Source of the DNA: Chromatiaceae bacterium | GTDB lineage: Bacteria; Pseudomonadota; Gammaproteobacteria; Chromatiales; Chromatiaceae | Assembly: GCA_019356535.1 (NCBI GenBank) | Contig: CP037918.1 | Span: forward strand, 1,892,315 to 1,956,314 | Reading direction: 5' to 3' | Length of the DNA: 64,000 nucleotides | In this document: positions 56,756-64,000 of the stretch, one piece after another | Layout: each line of letters starts with the position of its first letter | Numbering within the stretch: position 1 is the first letter of the stretch | Made by a program: the position numbers and the translations under genes | The notes under the pieces: model-generated | Database searches by the model: none | What the model was told of the DNA's origin: nothing | The model's input: only the letters and a program-made list of their open reading frames with translations

Positions 56756-57480
56756 GCGTCGTCTCCAGTTACCAGGGTACCGACCGACTCGCCCCGCATC
56801 ACGCGCTGGAGGGCGCCCGGTTCATTGATATTCATCACCCGCAGGGGCATGCCCTGCTCCTTGCACAAGACCACGGCGGTAGCGTCCATCACGCCCAGCC
56901 CCTCGTCGAGCACACGATCGTAGCTCAGGCGCGGGTAGAAAGTAGCGTCGGGGTGCTTGACCGGATCGGCCGAATAGACCCCATCGACCTTGGTAGCCTT
57001 GATCATCAGGTCCGCACCGATCTCTATAGCTCGCAGGCTGGCCGCCGAGTCGGTGGTAAAGAAGGGGTTGCCGGTGCCACCGGAGAGCAGCACCACGCAA
57101 CCGGCTTCGAGGTGGGCCACCGCGCGATCACGGCTGTAATGCTCGCAGACAGTGTCGATGCGGAAGGCCGACAGGGTGCGCGCCTCGACCCCCTCGCGCA
57201 GCAGGCGGTCCTGCATAGCCAGGGCATTCATCACCGTGGCCAGCATGCCGATCTGGTCGCCGCGCACCCGATCGAAGCCGCCGCCGGCCAGGCCGGCTCC
57301 ACGGAAGATATTGCCACCACCGATCACCACCCCGATCTGCATCCCCTCGCGTACCGCACCGGCGATCTCGCCGGCCACCCGGCCCAGTACCTCCGGATCG
57401 ATACCGAAATCGCCCGCGCCCATCAGGGCCTCGCCACTGAGCTTCAGCAGGATACGCCGGGGAGAATGGGGTTCTGACAT
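56752..57480 (-). CDS. pyrH: UMP kinase
   Basis: PyrH phosphorylates UMP to UDP. The 242-residue protein of the amino-acid-kinase fold has [13 protein letters not shown] (about 9-21), [11 protein letters not shown] (about 51-61), [16 protein letters not shown] and [12 protein letters not shown]. It lies 76 bases downstream of tsf, with a hairpin in between. Confidence 0.98.
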   Translation of the reverse strand: MSEPHSPRRILLKLSGEALMGAGDFGIDPEVLGRVAGEIAGAVREGMQIGVVIGGGNIFRGAGLAGGGFDRVRGDQIGMLATVMNALAMQDRLLREGVEARTLSAFRIDTVCEHYSRDRAVAHLEAGCVVLLSGGTGNPFFTTDSAASLRAIEIGADLMIKATKVDGVYSADPVKHPDATFYPRLSYDRVLDEGLGVMDATAVVLCKEQGMPLRVMNINEPGALQRVMRGESVGTLVTGDDA

Positions 57481-57516
57481 GATGGTGACTCTAGCTACCA
57501 GAAAAGATAATACCGG

Positions 57517-57540
57517 GACAGGGGCCCGCAGGCCCCTGTC
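57517..57540. terminator. Hairpin between tsf and pyrH
   Basis: GACAGGGGCC and GGCCCCTGTC form a perfect 10-bp stem with a four-base loop, 16 bases after the tsf stop. No T-run follows directly, so it may attenuate readthrough from rpsB-tsf into pyrH or mark a processing site. Confidence 0.6.
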
Positions 57541-57555
57541 ATGACTCCTGGTGTC

Positions 57556-58446
<891 letters not shown>

Positions 58447-58540
58447 TGTCTCTACCTCGAAATAAAACGTTCAGCTCGCTTGAGCACGACGCCCCGGAGC
58501 GCCAGGCACCCCGGGGCGGTGGTTTGTCGTCCCGCGGGGA

Positions 58541-59287
58541 TCAGCCCTCGGCCGTGGCTTCGCCGGTCTTGGGGGCCGCATCACCGGCCACCGCGCGCGC
58601 AGCAGCGGCACGGCCTTCCAGCACCGCAGCAGATGCGCCCTGCGCGTACAACTGGATGGCACGGATGGCGTCGTCGTTACCCGGAATGACGTAGTCGATG
58701 TCCTTGGGGCTGTTGTTAGTGTCCACCACGGCGACCACCGGGATACCCAGCTTCTTCGCCTCGGCCACGGCGATGTCCTCGTGACCGTTGTCGATGATGA
58801 ACAGAACGTCGGGCAGGCCCTGCATATCCTTGATACCGCCCAGGCTGCGCTCGAGCTTGTCCATCTCGCGCTTCAGGTTGAGCTGTTCCTTCTTGTTGAA
58901 TCGGGCCTCCATGGAGCCGTCCTCGACCATCGCCTCGAGCTCCTTGAGGCGCTTGATCGACTGCTTGATGGTCTTGAAGTTGGTGAGCATGCCACCCAGC
59001 CAGCGATGGTTCACATAGGGCATGCCGCAACGCTTCGCCTCTTCGGCAATGACCTCGCGCGCGGCACGCTTGGTGCCCACGAAGAGGATCTTGCCACCAT
59101 TGGAGGCGAGCTTGCCGATGAAGTTCATGGCCTCGTTGAACAGCGGCAGCGTCTTCTCGAGGTTGATGATGTGAATCTTGTTGCGCTGGCCGAAGATGTA
59201 CGGGGCCATCTGCGGATTCCAGTAACGGGTCTGGTGACCGAAGTGCACGCCAGCCTCGAGCATCTGGCGCATGGTGATGTTGCTCAT
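58541..59287 (-). CDS. rpsB: Small ribosomal subunit protein S2
   Basis: The 248-residue S2 starts [27 protein letters not shown] and contains [35 protein letters not shown] and the central coiled coil. The start at 59287 has CCGGAGA upstream; longer in-frame readings have no support. The Ala-rich C-terminus is longer than in enterics by a few residues. Confidence 0.98.
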   Translation of the reverse strand: MSNITMRQMLEAGVHFGHQTRYWNPQMAPYIFGQRNKIHIINLEKTLPLFNEAMNFIGKLASNGGKILFVGTKRAAREVIAEEAKRCGMPYVNHRWLGGMLTNFKTIKQSIKRLKELEAMVEDGSMEARFNKKEQLNLKREMDKLERSLGGIKDMQGLPDVLFIIDNGHEDIAVAEAKKLGIPVVAVVDTNNSPKDIDYVIPGNDDAIRAIQLYAQGASAAVLEGRAAAARAVAGDAAPKTGEATAEG

Positions 59288-59461
59288 GGGAATCTCCGGA
59301 TTGTGTTGGGTTGAGCCTCCACGCACCCCACCGACCCACCCTTGCAGGCACCCAGGCCGAGATGGTTGCAGTGCGTGTGTGTATTTCGGCAACACCCGGA
59401 GATTACCCCGCGGACGTTGCCGTCTTTGCCCCCTGCGGCCCATTGCCGCAGAGCGGCGCGT

Positions 59462-59491
59462 TTTATACCATGAACCCCCTGTTCGCCTCAA
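59462..59491 (-). promoter_or_regulatory. Probable promoter of the rpsB operon, with long leader
   Basis: On the minus strand TTGAGG (59486-59491) and TATAAA (59462-59467) are separated by 18 bases. Transcription from here gives a leader of about 165 bases before rpsB. The leader begins with a GCCGCTCTGCGGCAATGGGC-type hairpin region, consistent with the autoregulated S2 leader known in gammaproteobacteria. Confidence 0.6.
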
Positions 59492-59546
59492 TTCGCAAGC
59501 ACCCCAGGAGTGCCGCGCTCCCGATCCAGACTTCCCCGAGGAACCC

Positions 59547-60311
59547 ATGCCCGTCACCATCAAGACCCCCGAAGAGATCGAAAAGATGCGCGTGGCCGGC
59601 CGCCTGGCCGCCGAGGTGCTGGAGATGATCGGCGAGCATGTCCGCCCGGGGGTCACCACCGGCGAGCTGGACCGCATCTGCCACGACTACATCGTCAACG
59701 AACAGGACGCCATCCCTGCGCCACTCAACTATCGGGGCTTTCCCAAATCGATATGCACCTCGGTCAATCAGCAAGTCTGTCACGGCATCCCCGGTGACAA
59801 GAAGCTCAAGAAGGGCGATATCATCAACATCGACATCACCGTCATCAAGGACGGCTACCACGGCGACACCAGCAAGATGTTCTACGTCGGCGAACCCAGC
59901 CCCTTCGCCCGCCGCCTGGTGGAAGTCACTTACCAGGCGATGTGGAAGGGCATCGAGCTGGTACGCCCCGGCACCACCCTGGGCGACATCGGGCACGCCA
60001 TCCAGACCTTCGTCGAGAGCCAGCACTTCAGCGTGGTGCAGGAGTACTGCGGCCACGGCATCGGCCGGGAATTCCACGAGGACCCGCAGGTGCTGCATTA
60101 CGGCAAGCCCGGCACCGGCATGGCGCTGCGCGAGGGCATGACCTTCACCATCGAACCGATGGTCAATGCCGGCAAGCGCCACGTGAAGGTACTGCCCGAC
60201 GGCTGGACGGTGGTCACCAAGGACCGCAAGCTTTCGGCGCAGTGGGAGCACACCGTGCTGTGCACCGCCGACGGCTACGAAGTCCTCACGTTACGCAGCG
60301 AAGAGCGGTGA
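59547..60311 (+). CDS. map: Methionine aminopeptidase, type I
   Basis: Map removes the initiator methionine. The 254-residue protein has all five metal ligands: the two Asp in [20 protein letters not shown] (about 97 and 108), His in [12 protein letters not shown], Glu in TIEPMVN and Glu in SAQWEHTV. The ATG at 59547 has GAGG six bases upstream. Divergent from rpsB, as in many relatives. glnD starts within its stop. Confidence 0.98.
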   Translation: MPVTIKTPEEIEKMRVAGRLAAEVLEMIGEHVRPGVTTGELDRICHDYIVNEQDAIPAPLNYRGFPKSICTSVNQQVCHGIPGDKKLKKGDIINIDITVIKDGYHGDTSKMFYVGEPSPFARRLVEVTYQAMWKGIELVRPGTTLGDIGHAIQTFVESQHFSVVQEYCGHGIGREFHEDPQVLHYGKPGTGMALREGMTFTIEPMVNAGKRHVKVLPDGWTVVTKDRKLSAQWEHTVLCTADGYEVLTLRSEER

Positions 60312-62938
60312 TTTCCCCCGAACTCGACGCCATCCTCCGGGAACTCGACCGCCACGCCACCGCTCACCCCCCCCCGGTAGCGGCCTGGAAATCGGCCATC
60401 CGTGCCGCCACCGAGCACCTGGGCGCCCTGTTCGAACAGGGCCGCGACGTGGTTGAACTGGTGCATGCCCGCGCCGGGTTCACCGACGCCGTACTGGCGC
60501 GTGCCTGGACCGCCCACCTGCCGACCGATGCCGAGGCCGCACTGGTGGCGGTCGGTGGCTACGGGCGAGGCGAGCTGCACCCAGCCTCCGACGTGGACGT
60601 GCTGATCCTGACCGCCGGCGAACCCGAGGCGCTGGCCGCGCACATCGAGCCGCTGGTGATGTTCCTCTGGGACATCGGCCTGGAGATCGGCCACAGCGTA
60701 CGCAGCCTGGCGCAGTGCGTGGACGAGGCGCGCGGGGATGTCACCATCGCCACCAACCTGATGGAATCGCGCCACCTCGCAGGGCAGGAACGCCTGACCC
60801 GCGAGATGCAGACACTCACCGGCCCCGCACACATCTGGCCGAGCGAGGCCTATTTCAGTGCCAAGCTGGCCGAGCAGCAGGCACGGCATGCGCAGGCCAA
60901 TGACTCCACCCAGGACCTCGAGCCCAACATCAAGAACAACCCGGGCGGGTTGCGCGACATCCAGATGATCGGCTGGGTGGCCAAGCGCCATTTCGGCGCC
61001 ACCCGGCTGTCGCAGCTCAAGGACCACGGCTTCCTCACCGAGGAGGAGTACCAGGCGCTGAAGGCTGGCGAGAAGCTGCTCTGGAAAATCCGCTTCGCCT
61101 TGCACCACCTCACCGGGCGGCGCGAGGACCGCCTGCTGTTCGAACACCAGCGTGCGCTGGCCCGGCAGTTCGGCTACGGCGAGGACAATCCGGCCATCGA
61201 GCGCTTCATGCAGCGCTACTACCGCACCGCTATCGAGCTGCAACGCCTCAACGAAATGCTGCTGCAGCACTTCCAGGAGGCCATTCTCCAGCACGACGAC
61301 CCAGGAGAACCCACGCCCATCAACCGCCGCTTCCAGGCACGCGGCAACGTGCTCGAGGTGCGCAACCCGGCGATCTTCGCGCGCAACCCGCTGGCGATGC
61401 TGGAACTTTTCCTGATCCTCCAGCAGCACCCCGAACTCCAGGGCGTGCGGGCCAGCACCATCCGCGCCATCCGCGCCCACCGTCACCTGATCGACGAGCG
61501 CCTGCGCGCCGACATCCGCGCGCGCAGCCTCTTCATGGAGATCCTGCGCCAGCCGCGCGGCATCACCCACGAACTGCGGCGCATGCATCGCTACGGCATC
61601 CTCGCCCGCTACCTGCCAGCGTTTCGGCAGATCACCGGCCTGATGCAGTTCGACCTGTTCCACGTGTACACCGTGGACGAACACATCCTGATGGTGGTGC
61701 GCAACCTGCGCCGCTTCACACTACCCGAACACGCTGATGAATGCCCGCTGTGCCACGAGCTGGCGCAGCAGATCCCCAAGCAGGAACTGCTCTACCTGGC
61801 TGGCCTGTTCCACGACATCGCCAAGGGCCGTGGCGGCGATCACTCCGAGCTGGGAGTGGCCGATGCCCGCGCCTTCTGCCGTGACCATGGCTTGTCGCAC
61901 TACGACACCGAACTGGTGGCCTGGCTGGTGCGCCAGCACTTGCTGATGTCGTGGACCGCGCAGCGCCAGGACATCGACGACCCGGCAGTGATCCATGCTT
62001 TCGCCGGCAAGGTCGGCAGCATCGAGCGCCTCACCTACCTCTACCTGCTGACCGTGGCCGACATGCGCGGCACCAACCCAAAGATCTGGAACAGCTGGAA
62101 GGGCGCCCTGCTCGATCGCCTGTACCGGCGCACCCGCGAGGTACTGGCCGCAGGACTCGACAACGCCGAGGACGAAAATGCGCGCATCCAGGCCGTACAG
62201 TCGCTGGCGCGCAGGCAATTGCTCGACGGCGGACTGGACGAGGAGGCGATCCGCCGGTGCTGGATGCGCCTGAGCACCGACTATTTCCTGCAGACCCCGC
62301 CAGAGAACGTCGTCTGGCACACCCAATTGCTGCTCGACCACGACCCGAACGACAGCATCCAGGCTGCGGTGCGCGACGATCCCGAGCGCGGCTGCACCGA
62401 GATCTTCACGTTCGGTCCCGACCGCGACGGCCTGTTCGCCGACACTACCGCCCTGCTCGACCGCCTGGGGCTGGATATCTTCGGCGCACGCATCGACACC
62501 ACCGACGACGGCATCGCGGTCAACAGCTACTTCGTGCTGGAGATCGATGGCCAGCCACTGGAACCCGCTCGCCGCGACGAGGTGGCCGAGGCACTGCGGG
62601 CACAACTGAATGCGGGCGAACCTGTCCCCCCACCTCAGGTATGCCACCCCTCACGCCGCCTGCGCGCCTTCAACTACCCCACCGAGATGCGCTTTGAACA
62701 GGACGCCGACCGAGGCGTCACCCGCCTGCACCTGCACACCCAGGACCGGCCGGGCCTGCTCTCGCTGATCGGCTCGGTGCTGGCCGCAGAAGGCCTGCGC
62801 CTGCACAGCGCCCGGGTGCTCACCGAGGGCGCCCGAGCGCTCGACTGGTTCACCCTCACCGATCGTGAAAACCGGCCTATTACCGACAGCACACAACAGG
62901 CGCGATTGGAGCAGGCCCTGATCGAGGCGCTGGGCTGA
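60308..62938 (+). CDS. glnD: Bifunctional uridylyltransferase/uridylyl-removing enzyme GlnD
   Basis: GlnD senses glutamine and (de)uridylylates PII. The 876-residue protein has the nucleotidyltransferase motif GGYGRGELHPASDVDVL (about 79-95), the GlnD linker DLEPNIKNNPGGLRDIQ, an HD domain with LFHDIAKGRGGDHSELG (about 500) for deuridylylation, and two C-terminal ACT domains (about 700-775 and 805-876). The start is GTG at 60308, overlapping the map stop (GTGA), which fits coupling and the family N-terminus. Confidence 0.96.
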   Translation: MISPELDAILRELDRHATAHPPPVAAWKSAIRAATEHLGALFEQGRDVVELVHARAGFTDAVLARAWTAHLPTDAEAALVAVGGYGRGELHPASDVDVLILTAGEPEALAAHIEPLVMFLWDIGLEIGHSVRSLAQCVDEARGDVTIATNLMESRHLAGQERLTREMQTLTGPAHIWPSEAYFSAKLAEQQARHAQANDSTQDLEPNIKNNPGGLRDIQMIGWVAKRHFGATRLSQLKDHGFLTEEEYQALKAGEKLLWKIRFALHHLTGRREDRLLFEHQRALARQFGYGEDNPAIERFMQRYYRTAIELQRLNEMLLQHFQEAILQHDDPGEPTPINRRFQARGNVLEVRNPAIFARNPLAMLELFLILQQHPELQGVRASTIRAIRAHRHLIDERLRADIRARSLFMEILRQPRGITHELRRMHRYGILARYLPAFRQITGLMQFDLFHVYTVDEHILMVVRNLRRFTLPEHADECPLCHELAQQIPKQELLYLAGLFHDIAKGRGGDHSELGVADARAFCRDHGLSHYDTELVAWLVRQHLLMSWTAQRQDIDDPAVIHAFAGKVGSIERLTYLYLLTVADMRGTNPKIWNSWKGALLDRLYRRTREVLAAGLDNAEDENARIQAVQSLARRQLLDGGLDEEAIRRCWMRLSTDYFLQTPPENVVWHTQLLLDHDPNDSIQAAVRDDPERGCTEIFTFGPDRDGLFADTTALLDRLGLDIFGARIDTTDDGIAVNSYFVLEIDGQPLEPARRDEVAEALRAQLNAGEPVPPPQVCHPSRRLRAFNYPTEMRFEQDADRGVTRLHLHTQDRPGLLSLIGSVLAAEGLRLHSARVLTEGARALDWFTLTDRENRPITDSTQQARLEQALIEALG

Positions 62939-62980
62939 CAGGGTGCCGGTTCACGGCGGGAATGCGGCTCCGGCAAGCCG

Positions 62981-63352
62981 TCAGGCCTGGATCAGTTCGC
63001 AGGCATTGCCATCGGGATCGCGGCAGAACAGGGCCGCACGCCCGCTGCGGCTGCGGGTGTACGGAATGCCGTGCGCATCGAGCCGTGCGCGCAGAGCCTC
63101 AAGGTCGGCCACCGAGAAGGCAACATGACGGTCGCGCCCGCCGTGACGGGGTCGCCCGTCGAGCGGATCGGGGTTGGGCAGCTCCAACAGGTGCACCTGC
63201 TGGCCAGCACCGGCGCTCAGCCAGGCCCCCGGGTAGCCCAAGTCGGGCCGGCTGTTGTCCACGGCCAACCCCAGCACGTCACGATAGAAGGCCAGCGCGC
63301 GATCGGTATCGCGCACCAGCACGCTGACATGATGCAGACGGATCTCACTCAC
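62981..63352 (-). CDS. VOC (glyoxalase/dioxygenase) family protein
   Basis: The 123-residue protein is a single vicinal-oxygen-chelate unit with metal-ligand candidates in LHHVSVLVRD (about H8), RHVAFSVADLEAL (about H76) and the C-terminal DPDGNACELIQ (about E120). The FYRDVLGL element is typical of glyoxalase-like proteins. The substrate is unknown. Its start overlaps the end of the EamA gene by eight bases. Confidence 0.88.
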   Translation of the reverse strand: MSEIRLHHVSVLVRDTDRALAFYRDVLGLAVDNSRPDLGYPGAWLSAGAGQQVHLLELPNPDPLDGRPRHGGRDRHVAFSVADLEALRARLDAHGIPYTRSRSGRAALFCRDPDGNACELIQA

Positions 63353-64000
63353 CTTCTACCACCTTCTTCTCGTCCAGGGACGCGGCCACCAGACCGGCGC
63401 CAATAATCATGAGGCCGCCCAGCCCCTCCTGCCAGCCCAGTGTCTCGCCGGCCAGCCACCAGGCGCTGAGCGCACCGACCACGATCTCGAACAGCATGAT
63501 CACCGAAGAACGCTGCACCGGCATGCGGCTGATCCCGTACACCACTGCCAAGGTGGAGAGCAGGAATCCTGGCACGCCCAGGGCCACCACACCGGCCCAG
63601 CCACGCCAGCCGGCCTCGGGCAGGGGCTCGCCGGTGAGCACCAGCATGACCAGCGAGACCAGCACCACACCGATCCAGGACAACTGGGTCTTGAGGGTGT
63701 CGGACAGCATCCGTAAACGACGGATCATGACATTGGTAAGCGCAAACCCCAGACCCGCGCTCAGCGCCAGCCAGTCGCCGCGACTGGGCGGATCGCCGAA
63801 CATGTCGGGCCGGTAGAGCATGACCACGGCGCCCGCCAGCCCCAGCAGCAACATGAACCAGGTCACCGTCCGGATACGCTCGCCCAGCAGCCAACGGGCG
63901 AGCAGCACTGCCCACAGCGGAGACAGGTAGAACAGGATCAGCACCCGCACCACCTGGTCGCCGATCACCGCCAGCAGGAAGGCGATATTGGTCCAGCCAG
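63345..64000 (-). CDS. EamA/DMT family transporter, 5' end outside window
   Basis: About 218 residues of a ten-helix EamA transporter are visible, reading in from the window edge. The first part (AFLLAVIGDQVVRVLILFYLSPLWAVLLARWLLGERI) is the end of the first EamA repeat. The second repeat (about GDWLALSAGLGFALTNVM to LMIIGAGLVAASL) is complete. The true start lies beyond 64000, so the ATG/GTG seen near 63968 is not the start. Substrate unknown. Confidence 0.88.
   Translation of the reverse strand, partial: GWTNIAFLLAVIGDQVVRVLILFYLSPLWAVLLARWLLGERIRTVTWFMLLLGLAGAVVMLYRPDMFGDPPSRGDWLALSAGLGFALTNVMIRRLRMLSDTLKTQLSWIGVVLVSLVMLVLTGEPLPEAGWRGWAGVVALGVPGFLLSTLAVVYGISRMPVQRSSVIMLFEIVVGALSAWWLAGETLGWQEGLGGLMIIGAGLVAASLDEKKVVEGE

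Noticed and set aside
60275..61684. 469-codon minus-strand frame opposite glnD
   Set aside because: GlnD domains are intact on the plus strand; the antisense frame has no recognisable domain.

Overview
The window is a GC-rich chromosomal segment of a gammaproteobacterium. The evidence is conserved gene order: rpsB-tsf-pyrH-frr-uppS-cdsA-dxr-rseP-bamA-skp-lpxD-fabZ-lpxA-lpxB, arsC-wrbA-hda facing perM, purMN, and a tRNA-Pro/Arg/His operon beside glyA-nrdR. An NhaD-type Na+/H+ antiporter, the radical-SAM/Memo/AMMECR1 trio, an anaerobe-style rubrerythrin cluster and scattered GTCGG..CCGAC palindromes would fit a Chromatiales-like, possibly halo- or alkali-tolerant organism. Genus cannot be decided from the sequence.

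Layout. 1-2085: glyA-nrdR (nrdR cut by the window edge) and a tRNA operon with an intact promoter and terminator; a tRNA-3'-end-like remnant sits between tRNA-Pro and tRNA-Arg. 2090-10593: a composite-transposon-like island. Two nearly identical ~715-bp degraded IS copies (2097-2811 and 9871-10586) lie in direct orientation around one minus-strand operon. Only the outermost flanks carry the same 7-bp sequence, CATCCCG, as expected if the whole 8.5-kb unit inserted in one event. The operon encodes a DUF2946-like small protein, a TonB-dependent receptor, a His-rich membrane-anchored periplasmic protein, a polytopic [4Fe-4S] protein, a CcdA/TauE-like membrane protein, ExbB, ExbD and TonB: a self-contained outer-membrane uptake system with a membrane redox module, plausibly for a metal. 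10656-22310: soluble CZB chemoreceptor, folD, ettA, lapD-lapG, proS, a two-component pair, fabA. 22538-26045: DUF3501/Fe-S/rubrerythrin cluster next to oxyR. 26271-31969: cpdA, an adaptor-TolC-thioredoxin-TlpA operon without an inner-membrane pump, and an unknown protein with a PilZ-like tail. 32037-40928: arsC, wrbA, DUF2069, hda, perM, pgsA-like, DUF2066, purMN, dcd, nhaD.

41025-42997 is an AT-shifted accessory patch. It contains a single integron-type gene cassette (about 41343-42382) with a recognisable attC, carrying a protein with a HEPN RNase motif (R-N-x3-H) and a C-terminal zinc ribbon. The cassette abuts a truncated, frameshifted MAPEG gene. No integrase is present. 42998-64000 returns to core genes: amrS facing amrB-amrA, the envelope/translation cluster, then map-glnD on the other strand, a VOC protein and a partial EamA transporter.

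The strongest candidates for something undescribed are the composite-transposon TonB/redox island and the solitary HEPN-zinc-ribbon integron cassette.
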